From the NCBI GenBank assembly GCA_012274445.1, contig JAAROD010000004.1, positions 2,418,001-2,482,000 on the forward strand: a DNA stretch of 64,000 bases, in the 5' to 3' direction. The first letter of the stretch is position 1; every line of letters starts with the position of its first letter. The notes beneath the pieces are model-generated. The model was not told the origin of the DNA and made no database searches. It worked only from the letters and a program-made list of their open reading frames with translations. Source of the DNA: Sclerotiophoma versabilis (taxonomy: Eukaryota; Ascomycota; Dothideomycetes; Pleosporales; Didymellaceae). A program made the translations under genes and the position numbers. Of the stretch, positions 33,236 through 45,809 are shown in pieces.

Positions 33236-35306
33236 GTTGACGTGGTCGATGTTGGGATGCTAATGGAGACGAAGATGGTCTTGCAAATTGATGAGAGTCC
33301 TGGATCGATCTGGTACAACCACACGACCAGCGAGCCCAATATTACAAAATTAGTGTCAATGTAGATAGAGGCAAGAATTGGCAGGCGACCTGGGTTGTTG
33401 ACGAGGCCGCAAAGGCTCTTCAAATACTCTGTTGTCCATAAAAGACGGCCCCTCTTTAGTCTGCTCAAGGCATGAATGCTCCAATCTTTCCATTTTTATC
33501 GCCCCCAAGGGTCCAGAAAGCGGATCCGAGTCAGTAAAAGTCGCTCTTAGGTCTATTAGAAAACGGCAGATGCCTGGAGATATCTCTCTCCGAGCTTCAA
33601 AATTGTCCGTCTCGCACAAATCAATCGCTTGCTAGTACTCATTCGTTCTGACATGCCGGTAACTGCAGTGGCTGCCGTCGTTCTCGCCAACGCACTTTCA
33701 AGAATCTTAGAGAGTGGGTTTGCATGAGCCTCGGTCTGGAAGGAGCATTCCTACGCTGTATTGAGGCGCAGTGGAATCCTGCAATACTTTCGATTGCACC
33801 AACAGTCAGTTCTCATTGGATGCCTTGAACCTTGAACCATCGCTTAAAGGAAAATAGAGCATCGGATTCGTGCTTGTGGCCAGGCACGGTTCGGGCTCGC
33901 GGCTGAAGGGTCATTTTGCTCCGAGCCGTGTGAGTGCTCGTGCTTCGAGTCCTCAAATGTCTGCTCGCTAAGCCGGCATCTTCGAGATTAGGCTATTGTG
34001 ACACTCTGCGGAATACGTGGAGTTCGGCCACGCGATGGAGGTGCGGAACGGTCCTTTTGCCACGTTGCTGTGTGACCGTGAACGACATTACCATCAAGGG
34101 AAAGTTTGAGTCTCGAGATCTTGTTATACCAGCAAATCTCAACGGACATTAGCGGGCGTGCGGCTATGATTTTGATAGCTGTCTCCACCCGAGTCGAGAA
34201 AATGGTTCAATGAACGGTTCGCGGGAGTCGCCAGCCTGTCAGCCCCGATGCCGTGGCTCCACCTGCTTCGCGCTAACGCTAACGCCTTCCCCAATCGCAA
34301 CCTCCACCCATCATCCATCTCATACATGCAGGAGCCCTGAAGGATCCAGTCTAATTCCGAGATTGCGAACGGGCATCTTACCGCTTCTTGTGAGACCTCA
34401 ACATGAGCACAGCACGTAAATTGTAACGTACCACAGCAAGATAGTCGACCAGCAAAGAAGAGCAGTCTGCAGCAGCTCGCAGCACAACATCAGTGACGAA
34501 ACCTCTATGAATGCTCCAGTAGTGCACAGTTGTCTCAGCCATCTTCATGGCACACAGATGTATGATCCACCATACACTGCTCTCACGGATCTACCCCTCC
34601 CGTAGACCGAGAAAGTCACAGAGCGAGGCACTCCGAAGCATGTAGCTACTGGATGGAACTTCGATCCGACGCCTCATGAAGTTGAAATGGCACTGTTGAG
34701 TGACATTCCGATTGGCTTGATTGAGCAGAGCCAACACATCCGGTTCGTCCGACACCCGCATCTCGGTGGATCTTATTAGGTACCAGCAATCTGAACGTGT
34801 AGTACTGTTCTGAATTTGATATTCCCGCTGCTATATCCAAGGATCTTTACTATCTCATTGGTTTTCAGACCAAAACAGACAAGATATGGCTGCCTCACGA
34901 CGTTTTGCGAGAATTTGACCGCTATTGAACGCCACGAACTGTGCTTGGGCTCTTTGTGAGATACAAATTTGTCTTTTTCAGAGCTTCCATCATGCCGCCT
35001 AAAGTGCTGGAGCCACTCTAGGGGCCACCAAATCCTTCTGGAGCTATCCTGTTTTGTTGCAACTTTAGCCAATGTTGACAGATTTGAGCATGCGGGCGGG
35101 AAAGCTCGACAGGGGGTTGGTACCGCAGTTCAAATGCTTGCTCCTGTACGGTTTGAGAATTTCACACCTGAAACTAGAAGCTGATCAGATCTATACGGAT
35201 ATCTTTAAGATAGGGAGTACCTTCTGATTACTGCTTTGACTCAACAGATGACTACATCGTTCTATTCGTTTGAGTCCCGATCTTCCAATACTGTCACTCT
35301 GTCGCC
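33236..35306. other. Long intergenic region, no gene seen
   Basis: About 2.1 kb between the divergent tyrosinase and rhodopsin-like receptor genes, so it contains both promoters. Open frames are all under 100 codons and mutually overlapping. No repeat or mobile-element signature was noticed. Confidence 0.55.
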
Positions 35307-36939
35307 ATGGCTGAACGCTCCCTGATGATAAGGCAAGCAGATTTACCACCAAAAATGCCACTTCGGTCGCCTGAGTATCTGGCGGAGAACCTGGCGCCGC
35401 ACTTACTGGCGGTGACAACCTCACTGTTTACACTCGCAATGATCACATTACTTGCGCGGTTCTACGTTCGCATCTTCGTGATGAAGAGCTTCGGGTGGGA
35501 TGGTAAGTTCAAATTTCGGTGATTTGCAGATCGTCAATCCTTACTGACCGCGCCGTATCACAGATGTGATGATGGCCATCTCAGCGGTACGTTCGCGACC
35601 ACGCCACAGCCGCTCCCGCGAGAATTTCCACAACACCAAAAGTTCGGGCCCACTGACGCAATTTCCAGGCTCTTAGTATATCATGTCTAGGGCTATTCGT
35701 CAAACTCACTGATATTGGACTTGGTCTGCATATGGAAGCATTTCCGTTGCAGAATGTCTTCCCATTCTTTAAGTTTATGTACTTCTACTCGGTATGGATG
35801 CATTTCACAACTCGCTGTATTTGGGTCATTAACTCATTAGATTCTGATCATTTTCGCCTATAGCTTTATCAAGCTGTCGATCGGCTTCTTCTTGCTACGT
35901 CTGGCGGATCGGACAAAATGGAGGCCTTTCCTCATTGGCATGCTAAGTGAGTACGCATAGCATCGATACTCGATAATTGGCTGACATCACTACCAAGTCT
36001 TCATTGGCTGCTTCACAATTGGCTCAACATTTGCTATCATATTTCAGTGCACCCCAGTAGCAGCAGGATGGGACTACACTCTGCGACCACCAACTGGGTA
36101 GGCTTGTATTCATAACGCAGTTAGGGCGTGAAACTAACGGGCCTTTTTAGCAACGGTAAATGCTACGACGCAACCATCTTCAAGAATGTTGGCGTCTTCA
36201 ACTCTTCCATCAACATTGCGACCGACTTGCTATTCGCACTAATCCCTATTCCCATGGTCTGGAAACTCCAAGTGAACCTTCAGACGCGCATCGGCCTAGC
36301 GATAATCCTGAGCCTCGGCCTCTTCGCCTCTGCAATCGCAATCTACAAAACGCCCATGCAAGCCAACTTCTTCAGAGAGACCGATTGGAGCGGCCACGGA
36401 TCCTGGTACTATATCTGGCAGCAGTAAGCCCTCCACTTAAACTCCACTCAAAGACCATGTCACTGATATGTATGCTGTGTAGGGTTGAGATGAACGTCGG
36501 CATCATCGCCGCTAACCTGCCCACCCTCAAACCCCTCTTCGCAAACTTCTTCGGCCACATGCGTACCTTCACCAAAGGCCGCTCGACGGGCTCGCGCTCG
36601 GGTCCCGGTCTTTCTGGCCCGTTTAAGTCGAACGGGTACCACAGACAAGACGATCATTATACTGGGACTGGAGGCCAGAGCAGCTTTGCAATGTGCGACA
36701 TCAGCGCGGAGTCCGAGTCCAAGAAGAAGGATAGCTACGATGAGATCCTTGTGTTAGGCAAGGAGAGCTATGGCGTTGATGTCGGGAGGAGTACAAGGCT
36801 GAACTCGGCGGGGGTGAGTGATGAAAGTATTTTGGCGCATGAATGGCCATTGAGTCCAAGGAGTGTAGGGCTGGAGAGAAATTTCACGATTATGAAGACG
36901 ACAGAAGTGCGGGTGAGCAAAAGTTATGAGCAGTCTTAG
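35307..36939 (+). CDS. PTH11/rhodopsin-like seven-transmembrane protein
   Basis: 425 residues from seven exons: 35307-35502, 35564-35586 (a 23-nt exon), 35669-35791, 35841-35946, 35998-36097, 36151-36423 and 36483-36939. All phases agree. Seven hydrophobic segments run from LLAVTTSLFTLAMITLLARF to the LPTLKPLF region. The family hallmark is seen at FQCTPVAAGWDY, then GKCYDATIFKNVGVFNSSIN and DLLFALIPIPMVWKLQ. The cytosolic C-tail (about 130 residues) is Ser/Gly-rich with EWPLSPRSVGLERNFTIMKT. There is no CFEM domain. Relatives are putative sensors of surface or host cues; ligand and coupling are unknown. Confidence 0.88.
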
Positions 36940-37109
36940 ACAGGTATACGTTGTGAGTGGGTTGACGAGAAAGTCGTACTTCGTTGCTTCTAATCTATGT
37001 GGTATTGTAGTCTACCGGGAATCTCTATGTCGTAAACGCATCCTCTCTATGCCTCTCTAGGTGCTCATCTATTTGCTCTTGCCTCTTCTTCGATCGTCTA
37101 CTGCCTCGT

Positions 37110-38110
37110 CTATTTGGTGGTCTCTAGGTTGACGCCGGCAGCACCACTCTTGTATGCTTCGAAGCCCGCCTTGGCGGCCTCCTGTACGGTGGTCTTGCCC
37201 TCGACGATCTCCTTGCACTTTGCCAGGATGTTCGTCCAGTCCTCAAATACTGTGAAAGGAACGTTTTCGCGTGCACAGTAGTTGATCAGATCGTGGCCCT
37301 TCTTCGCAAACAGCAAATCGGTCTCGCGAGCAGCGGACAGATCTGACACACCGTCACCGGCATAGAACATGGTAGGCCTCTGATCCTCGGGCAGCGACGA
37401 GTACTTTCTCAACTCGATAGATTTGTCATGACCGAAGCCTGAATCAGGGTGTCTGAAGAGGATAGTCCAGCCGCCCTCCTCGTTGATGTCCTTGCCCGGC
37501 CTAGGACCAACGGAGTTGGCAAGGACCTGCATCTTGTCCGCTTCAGGGCCAACCAGCTTCTTCAACAGAGCCTTGATGATGGGCTCCATTCCTGAGCTAA
37601 GAACGACAACGGGAACATTGTTCTCTAAGCTCCACTTGAAAAACTCTGCGAACCCGGGGTCAAGCTTGACGTTGTCGACAACGTACTGGATGCACTGGTC
37701 GTATGGGCGAGTGACGCTATCCATCATGTCCTGGAACGAGTCGCGAAAGGAGATCTTGTCATTCAAGCAGGCGATGTTGCCCTCGCGGCGCTTGGCCTGG
37801 CCGTAGCCAATTGTATCGGTCAAAAAGTCATTGCCTTGCGGACAGTCAGTATATTGTGAGTCGAGATTGGTCGGCGGCGCAACCAAGATGAGGCGTAGAG
37901 TGGTGCGGTGGTCGAGGTGGTTCGGAGAGGTCGCAGTGAAAGGCTCAAGACTCACTATCCTGCTGAGTGATGGTGCCGTCAAAGTCGGTGAAGAAGATGA
38001 ACTTTGGATGTGCAGTTAGCTAAACAATTCTGACTTTCGGAATGGGAACAACATACCTTGGGGTTAGACTTCATGGCAGGAAGTTCCACAGCAGCATTTT
38101 GGACACCCAT
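37110..38110 (-). CDS. HAD-family polyol phosphatase-like enzyme (yeast PYP1/YNL010W homologue)
   Basis: 274 residues from exons 38110-38057, 38001-37956 and 37834-37110. HAD motif I is FTDFDGTIT at about residues 22-30 (nucleophile Asp in DFDGT), motif II is VVVLSSGMEPIIK, and motif III/IV is GHDKS plus FYAGDGVSDLSAA. These blocks and NDFLTDTIGYG closely follow yeast YNL010W/Pyp1, a cytosolic phosphatase acting on sugar- and polyol-phosphates; the exact substrate is inferred from homology. The motif I nucleophile is encoded by the 46-nt second exon. An in-frame ATG at 38074 (MKSNPK) is a possible alternative start. Confidence 0.9.
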
Positions 38111-38343
38111 ATTGTATATAGTGAAACGTGTTGTACGTGAAGAGAACAGCGGGTGAAGATGTGGTAAGAAACTGTAGTTGGAGGGGCGCCTTCAGAACTC
38201 CAAAGCCGCGCCGGAAGACCCCAAAACGGCATTTCCAGGGACCAGGGCGTCATTGCTTGGCATAGTCCATGCTCTCGCGTCTCGCGCCGAGGTCGGGCGT
38301 TTTTGCGGACGACCTCGATGAGAAGGCGCAGCACACAACAAGC

Positions 38344-40336
38344 ATGAGGCCATTGCTTCAGTATGCTTCACGCTTCCACAACGTTAATGCGTCAGCAATA
38401 GCATCTTCAAGTCGATCAGTTGGATGCTTTATCGTCCAGCCGCTGTCAACATGCGTCACTTGTCAATACCGGCAGGCTTCAACCACCGTCAGGAGAACTG
38501 CGAGGCCGCAGACAGGCATCAATGGGTCAAGAAGATGGGCGCATCGACTGTTTTCAAGCTCTTCAAGATGGATGGAAGGGAAGCAGCCATCAAGCTCCTC
38601 TGAGCCAATTGCTATGCCGCCGCCTGCAACCGAGCAGAAACCGAAGCCAGCCCCATCTGTAGACAGAACACCAGAACAGCTGATCGAACGGCAAGAACGA
38701 TTGCGACGGGAATGGGAGGAACAACAGAGGAAGAGAGAGGAGGAAGCTTTGCGGAAAAAGCAGCAAGAAGAAGAAGCTCGACGGAAAAGGGAAGAAGAGG
38801 AGGCTCGGCGAAAGAAGAGTGAAGCAGAGGCTTTGCAGAGAAAACATGAGGAGGAAGCTGCACGAAAGAAGCAGGAGCAAGAGGCTTTGCGAGAAGCACA
38901 GCAGTCTAACCAGTCAAAGCCTACGCCTACTCCACCGAAAGCTGCTACGCCAGAACCCACGCCTGAGCGCCCATCACCAATAGAGACGCAGAAGCCTGTA
39001 CAGAGGGAGCCAGTGGCCAGCCAGAATATCGAAGATGTTGTCGACAATGTCAGGCGCGTCCCCGACGAACACCTGCCTTCGCACCAGGGACGCCAACGAT
39101 CGAACCTCGAAAAGCGCTTCACAGCGTTCATGGATGAACTGCTGCCCAAGATTGCTGTGGTCACACAAAAGGTCAATACGTACACTGGGACAGATTACTC
39201 AGGTATCGAGGCTTTGAGAAGGGAGATCAAGGAACAAGGTACGCTTACGCATAGTTGCACGGAGATTGCATGTCTGATAGTAAACAGAGAAACTTGTCAA
39301 AGCTCGCCGCCTTGCGATTGACTCGACCAAAGAAGCTCTCGATGCTGCTCTTGAGCAACAGGCCGCCTCGCAGAAAGAAGTTGTTGCTCTCCTCGAACGC
39401 AAACACTCCTGGTCGTCCAGTGATCTCGAACGCTACATGTCTCTAATCCGCTCCGAACACATCAATGACAAAGCTGTGAGGGAGGCAAAAGACGCTGTGG
39501 AAGCTGCTGAGAATGCCCTGGAGGAGGCACGAAGCTATCTGGAGAAGAGGGAGCGTGCACAATACCACGAAGAGCAGGTCTGGAGTGACACCATTCGAAG
39601 GAACAGCACCTGGGTCACCTTCGGTTTGATGGGGGTGAATATCTTCCTCTTGCTCCTAAGTTTGCTGATTCTTGAGCCATGGCGAAGGAGGCGAATGGTA
39701 CGGGAGATCAAGACCACCCTGGAAGCACAGAAGGTCACTGCCGAGACAGCACCCGCTCCTGCACTCGCGACCGCGTATGTAGCAACCAACCCTACTACCG
39801 AACCATCAATGGCTGCACAAACTACGCTAGCTACGCCCACCGCTCCAGCGCAGAAGCCCGCAGAGCCGGAGGCTTTGATAGAGAAGACGGCTAAACCGGC
39901 GGATACACCTGCAATAACTGCATCGCCTGTCGCTGCCGAGCCCAGCATCGATGAGTCACCGACTGCAGGAACAGGAGATACGTTACGCATCACGAACGAA
40001 GACGGTACCGAGATTGGAAACGTCATCGAGGAGGTTGTGGAGCCTGCAATGGATCCTGCGGTTCCTGGTGCTGCACCTTTGACGCCTGACAATGTGTCCC
40101 CTCAGGAGGCTATCAATATCCAGGAAGAGGTCTGGGAGCCACTGTCAACAACCGACAAGATTTGGGCGAAGCTCGGGTTATGGCAGAGCAAAGCTGCCGC
40201 CATTGCGGAAGATATAGTGAGCGATCGACCCATCTCGATGCGGAGGGTCGACTTCACCACCGCCATCTTGCAAGGTGCCGCTGCTGGAGCAGTTATCGCA
40301 GCAGCAGCTATTGCTATGCTGCTAAGACCAAACTAA
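38344..40336 (+). CDS. she9: SHE9/MDM33 mitochondrial inner-membrane protein
   Basis: About 647 residues from exons 38344-39238 and 39288-40336 (phase 1). The start MRPLLQYASRFHN opens a long Ser/Arg-rich presequence up to WAHRLFSSSSRW. An in-frame ATG at 38269 would add 25 less presequence-like residues. Residues 140-215 are a repetitive Lys/Glu/Arg coiled coil (KREEEALRKKQQEEEARRKR). The SHE9 domain follows (FTAFMDELLPKIAVVTQKVN...YSGIEALRREI...HSWSSSDLERYMSLIRSEH). Then comes a membrane helix, TWVTFGLMGVNIFLLLLSLL, with the fungal-type LEPWRRRRMV. After an Ala/Thr/Pro linker there is a second hydrophobic segment at the extreme C-terminus. The family controls inner-membrane morphology and fission-like remodelling. 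Confidence 0.9.
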
Positions 40337-40931
40337 GACGCCACCGTGTAGAAGCATGACTTGTAGTACTTACACTGTACATAACATGTATATACCTCTG
40401 CAAGAGGAGCATCGAATCTTAACACACAACAATTACGTTCACGGACATACTCGTCTTCGTTATGCTACCATGCATCCGTTTCAGACGCTGACACCACTGA
40501 CTTGAACAGCATCGCAGATTAGTATGACAATCTACCGATTGCTTTTATTCTCTATGCACGTCAGCAACCACATCGGTTGTCAGCCCTATCCAGTATTGCC
40601 TAGCGAGCTGCAACAATCCCTGTCACCACGCGCCAGATCTGTACAAATGAAGCGTTGCCCCATTCACATAAGCAAGCTTGACACCAGAATAGCAGCATGC
40701 ATTCCAATCAGCTTTACGCCTGCGGCGAGAGAGATGCATACATGCTAAATTGATCGATAGACTCTGCAGCAGTCAGCCGTAATGCCGGGCTGTAGATCTA
40801 TTCACGACCCAGACGTCTACACAGGCTGCGAAGAGCTGGCCTACTGAAGCATACAAAATGATCTGAAGATAGGCCAGTACGGTGCACAACAGATCACCAA
40901 GAAACTAGACAAGACAACGCTTCCTAAAGAC
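40337..40931. other. Intergenic region
   Basis: About 600 bp between two plus-strand genes, containing the promoter of the rhodopsin-like gene at 40932. Nothing else was recognised. Confidence 0.5.
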
Positions 40932-41987
40932 ATGCCTTATAGCGACATCCGCCTACCGCTCCGTAAGTCACTACGTACTCGGAATTTCAGCCCTACTGAT
41001 ACGCCAGCAGCAGGCTTCATAGCCCTGGACTGGACCTTAATGGCCCTTGCGCTCCTCCCAATCCTCATCCGTATCTGTCTTCGCATCCGCTCACGTATTC
41101 TGCACTGTCTTGCAACGAATATCTCCGATACTTTCATCATTCTCTCCTGGCTATGTGGCTGTGTGCTGATATGCATCAATACCTGGAAAAATACTCAACG
41201 CATGCACTACCTCTCCTCTCCACGAGACACACTCTACTACGGTGTCCCACCTGCTCAATCCGGACATCTTCTCTACGTCTCCTGGATCAGTCTGTTCTTC
41301 ATCTATATCAGCCTTTGGAGTGCGAAGGCCGCGCTCCTCGCTTTCTACTACTCCATCTTTAGTCTGCAAGGTCGACGCACTAGAGCCACAATGTTGGTAG
41401 CGTGCGTGTTTACATTCTTCACGTTCGTGCTGCATATGGGCCTTATCGCGTTTTGGTGTAGTCCGGTGTCTGCGAATTGGGCGCCGCCACATGGGAAAAG
41501 CCTTTGTTCGCCTGTGCACTCGATAGACAGTGTCACCATTTCCACAATTGCAAACATTGCGACCGATATCGTTATTCTCAGCATACCTGTGCACGCTCTG
41601 TGGACGAGAGCGGCGAAGTTTGGCGGAACCGAGCGCGCGGGCTTGATCTTTGTTTTTGCAATGGGCAGTGTTAGCATACTTGCCGCCCTCGTGAGGTTTG
41701 TTTGCCTGCAGCTTATACAAGGTGTGCCAAAAGCGAGCATCACGCATACGATTGATGTTTGGGCGTTGGTCGAGATCGTGAGTAGTATCTTAGCTGTGTG
41801 CGCGCCGAGTTGTAGGGCCTTTGTCAGGCAGTGGGGGAAGAGAGGACGGAGACATAGGCAATTGGGAAGTGAGGAAGGTTCGAATGCGCAGAGGAAACAT
41901 AACGACGATGTGATCTTGCGAGGTGAAAGCTGTCAGAAGGATGAAAAGAATCTGATGATCGAGCAGTTAAGTACTGAACGCAAGTGA
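40932..41987 (+). CDS. Rhodopsin-like (PTH11-related) seven-transmembrane protein
   Basis: An intronless 351-residue protein with seven predicted hydrophobic segments (FIALDWTLMALALLPILIR; ISDTFIILSWLCGCVLICI; LLYVSWISLFFIYISLW; ATMLVACVFTFFTFVLHM; a DIVILSIPVHALW helix; GLIFVFAMGSVSILAALV; a final VSSILAVCAPSC segment). The family cues are FWCSPVSANW followed by C then ISTIANIATDIVILSIPV. The C-tail is short, basic then charged. Fewer introns than its relative at 35.3 kb suggests that the two are not a recent tandem pair. Function unknown. Confidence 0.85.
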   Translation: MPYSDIRLPLRKSLRTRNFSPTDTPAAGFIALDWTLMALALLPILIRICLRIRSRILHCLATNISDTFIILSWLCGCVLICINTWKNTQRMHYLSSPRDTLYYGVPPAQSGHLLYVSWISLFFIYISLWSAKAALLAFYYSIFSLQGRRTRATMLVACVFTFFTFVLHMGLIAFWCSPVSANWAPPHGKSLCSPVHSIDSVTISTIANIATDIVILSIPVHALWTRAAKFGGTERAGLIFVFAMGSVSILAALVRFVCLQLIQGVPKASITHTIDVWALVEIVSSILAVCAPSCRAFVRQWGKRGRRHRQLGSEEGSNAQRKHNDDVILRGESCQKDEKNLMIEQLSTERK

Positions 41988-44409
41988 GGTTTTGTATACC
42001 AGAATGGTTCTGCATAGCGATGTTCTATGAATGATCGAAACCAGTCTCCTTTTCTCAATGCTGTACTTTTTTTTGCTTCTTGAGAAATTGCATTCACATA
42101 CCACTATGAAGGGTGAGGGGCCTGACGGTCCTCATTCTTCCATCTTAACGCTGACAGCGATCGTGAGGCTAGCACTGACAATGTGCGGAGGCCAAATGAC
42201 CGAAGATGCTCTACCATGAGAAATATTGATTTTTACGCCGGATCTCTGTAGTCCGAAAATTTGCAGCCATCCGGCTTGATGACGTAACTTTATAGCTCAT
42301 CGAATATGGCGTATTTCGTACATCCGACCGACACAATTCTGCGCCCCCAACTGGAAGCTTCTTGTCACGGTCCTGCCCTTTACTGTGGCACTGTTCGGAA
42401 CAATAGGGGTAGTCTAAATTGGCGGAAGGTTTCAAATGCACCATGTAGGACAATGGGTCCCAAGATATAAGGCCAGACCAAATCCTGTTGTTTCAATCGA
42501 TGTACCTAGGTTTCTAGCCACCTACTGGCAATGTCTCGTGTAATATCGTACTTGAGTTGTCTCTGCACGTGCAAGCAAGCGAGACGGCGAAGTTCACGTC
42601 AGAGTGGAAGCTGCCAAGGTGTGACCGGCTTGCACACCTCAATCATGACCTCGTATCGAGCAGCAGAGCGCATCTTCCATATCTGGCTTCCAGCCTTGCT
42701 TTTTTGTCTTAAGGTTGATTTCTCGGGCTCTGCCGCTACGCGTCGGCAAGGTCGACTGATGTTCCTATCGCTCCTACTCTTAAGTTGATCAACCGCACTT
42801 GAGTCAGCTTCCCTCCCTCACTAAATCTTTTTCATCGAATGGCTGCGAACCAATTTGCCTCTTAATAGTCCCCTTTTCGCTTCGTTTTCAGCTTCGGCGT
42901 TTCGGCGTTGCTCTGAAAACTCGGACCTTGTCGATCGCTGCATGGACCGCTAGTTGGCTTTCTCCCTGAAGATCTCAGCTGCAGAAACATCCTCCAGATT
43001 GACGCAGGCATTTCATCCTTTAGGTCGTCGATCTTGCTGTCGTTCAAAAACAGCAAATCCATCGTGAGCTGGACATCAAATAATATCATGATTCATGTAG
43101 TGTCCGGTCTTCGAGTTGGGTTACTCGCAATCCTACAGTCTCGTCCGTAAAGCGTTTCATTTACAAACTCGTTCCTTGTGCACTCAAGCTTGCCTCGCGC
43201 CCAGACGCTAAGCCTGCTTTCCCGTTTGAGCTCAGGCACCAGACACGCGGCGGTTCTTGCAGCTTGCACCAGAGGCGAACGGCGTCTTCACTAACAACTA
43301 GCACCGGCATTTGCCAGACTGCTTGACTGCTTGACTGCAAACTGGGCACTGAGAAAACATGGGGAGATTGCAACGTTGATTGGGCGCCTTGAAGTCGTTG
43401 CATCGCTATCAAGTCTAAACACGCGCTCACCTATGGCTCACCTGCGGCTTTCCGGTGGTCAAGAAGACTGACGACCGTCGGGTAGAAGCGACGGCTGCAC
43501 TGCTCAAAAAGATATCAGTCACAACTCGAGGCCCCAACATCTTGAGAAGTTGACTGACTTTCGAGGTCGGAGTGTCTAGTCCGATCATTTCTCAACAAAT
43601 CATATCGTGCGGAGAACTCGCCACACTTTTGAACCACGGGGAAAACATTCGACTAGGGATAATGTGCCGAATCCTCCACGCATGTTGAGAGAAGGGTCGT
43701 GAGGGCCATGATGTTACGGGAAGGTTATCCAGTTGCGGCTCTGCGGCTCTCCGGCTATGTTGCTTAAAAACCTCGTATTGCCATGCATGCCCAGCTTCAG
43801 CCGGATTTTGTGGATCATGATACCTGCGACATATGATCTTTGGCAGACTGTGGACGGCGCAAGGCAAGTCTTTTGGTCAGTGTGGATCGACTGACAGGCG
43901 CATGGAGGTTTGCCATGAACCAGCAACCTGGAAGGTACTGGGCCTCCGGCACATCAAATGGCGTCAAGTGGATATCGTATGCACCGTGCGATCGACGTTC
44001 CACCAGGATTCTTCCCGTTTCAAATGCAAGTCAGCACGATCATCTAACCGTGATAGATCTTAGTCTCAAATGCGTTCCAGGAAGAGCATGTCAAACAATA
44101 CAATGCGGGTGTGCTTGACCATCTGGATCCCAACGGGATGCGCGGCAGCCAACAAATGACAGCACTGGAATATACTGCAGGCCCGATTGCAGCAATTCTC
44201 CGAACCCTGCTTGACTCGAGGGTCTGTCAGATTCAGCGCCTCTTCTCCTGAAACTTCATTTGAGTTTCTGTTTTGGGGGTCCTCCCGACAACAAAAGAAT
44301 GAGTACCAGCTGTCGCCGTTGATCTCGCGCAATCGATCGGTTCACATTTTCTTTTGTTAGTGACAACTCTACACACAACAGCATCAGGTCGACCTGGTTG
44401 CCGCAAGCC
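41988..44409. other. Long intergenic region, no gene seen
   Basis: About 2.4 kb, the largest gene-free stretch here. Frames are all under 95 codons on both strands and lack motifs. I saw no terminal repeats, transposase fragments or tRNA-like cloverleaf. It includes the promoter of the gene at 44410. Confidence 0.5.
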
Positions 44410-45809
44410 ATGAAGAATGAGTTCCGTGACGACCCTTCCTTTCAGCCTTGGGGACCTTTAATCTCTCCCAACTACAAGAACGAACCCATCACTACGTCCG
44501 ATATTATTATCGCATCTGTGGTCTGGGGATTGACCTTAATCAACATTATCCTCGCGGTATGGCTTGCTTGGGGACAGTCGAGAGCCTCACGCTCCCCACT
44601 GCGGAGTGTGTATGTCTGGATGATATGGCTGGAGTTGGTCATCTCGTTCATAATGGGTCTTGAGTGTTATCTGCATCTATTGAAGTATATCAGACCAAGT
44701 GAGCAAACACAACCCCAGCTATTAGAATGCCCACTCACAATGTTTAGGCTTTGTGTTTTATTTCACTATCCTCTTCTGGTGGTGTATCCAGGTTCAGCTG
44801 TTGCTGCAAATTATCATCAACCGAATCCGTGTCATAGTACCAGACCGCAGACTTTCAAGACACATCATGATCGCCACCGCTGTGTTCGTTACTGCGATCA
44901 ACATCAGCGTTTTTAACATCTGGGTACCAGCGCGTCTTCAGATCAATCGCAGATATCACACCATTAACGAATACTGGGATCGTATCGAGAAGTTTTTGTA
45001 TCTGATAGTTGATGCTGCACTTAATTGGTATTTCCTAAAGACCGTCAAGGCAAACTTGATCAGCAACGGTCTCACCAAGTACAACCAACTCGTTCGCTTT
45101 AACCAGCGTATTGTTGCCATCTCCCTTCTCATGGACGTCATGATTATCGCAGCCATGTCAATACCCAACTCTTTTGTGTAAGTCTTCTCCCTTCGAGAAG
45201 CTGTCTACCTACAACATGCTGATTCTTACTAGCTACATCCAATTCCATCCTCTGGCATACCTCGTCAAGTTGAACATCGAAATGACCATGGCCAACCTGA
45301 TTAAGCGCATCGCGATATCGGCATCTCGTAAGCCCGGGCAGGCATCCCTCGCGAACGACTTCAGGTCCTCCAACCTCTCAACATCCGGAGCAAAGTCTGG
45401 CGGTACTGGTGTTCCCAAAAAACTACGTCGCGAATCCAATCACGAGCTTTCCAGCGTCTTCTCATACAAAGGCGACATCTCCCATTACACAGAGCAAGAT
45501 CGTGTTGTCACCTTCACACCAACCGGCAATGAAATCAAAAAAACCCAACAAGTTGTTATTAGCAGTGAGCCGAACCCTTTCTTTGAGCGTGAGAGGACAG
45601 GGTCAGATATAGACAACACAGGGAATTACAGCACGAAGAAGAATGGCGTTAGTGTGGATGAGAGGAGAGTGGTCAGAACAGGGAGCCTGGAGAGTGTCAC
45701 AGAAAGCAGTGAGAGTGTGAAAGGAGGCTTGGATACACCGAAGAGGGAGCCGCATGATTATAGTGACGACGAGGCTGCGCTTGTTGGGCGGCGGAACAGA
45801 GACTGGTAG
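44410..45809 (+). CDS. Fungal multi-pass (about seven-helix) integral membrane protein, function unknown
   Basis: 431 residues from exons 44410-44698, 44748-45177 and 45233-45809. Hydrophobic helices include SDIIIASVVWGLTLINIILA, VYVWMIWLELVISFIMGL, FYFTILFWWCIQVQLLLQII, HIMIATAVFVTAINISVF, FLYLIVDAALNWYFLKTV, IVAISLLMDVMIIAAMSI and YIQFHPLAYLVKLNIEM. The layout (WW in helix 3, D-A-A-L-N-W-Y-F in helix 5) is seen in fungal conserved membrane proteins related in outline to the rhodopsin-like group, but I cannot name it. The C-tail of about 170 residues is polar and Ser/Glu-rich. Start chosen at MKNEFRDDPSF. Confidence 0.82.

Noticed and set aside
38269..38343. Upstream ATG of SHE9
   Set aside because: It would add 25 residues containing Asp and Glu that weaken the mitochondrial presequence; the ATG at 38344 gives a better N-terminus.
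39535..40092. 185-codon minus-strand frame inside SHE9
   Set aside because: Shadow of the Ala/Thr/Pro-rich linker of SHE9 on the opposite strand; low complexity only.
41151..41747. 198-codon minus-strand frame in the rhodopsin-like gene
   Set aside because: Antisense shadow of a clear seven-helix protein.
41988..44409. Possible mobile element or tRNA in the largest gap
   Set aside because: No terminal repeats, transposase-like frame or B-box/cloverleaf pattern was found by eye.
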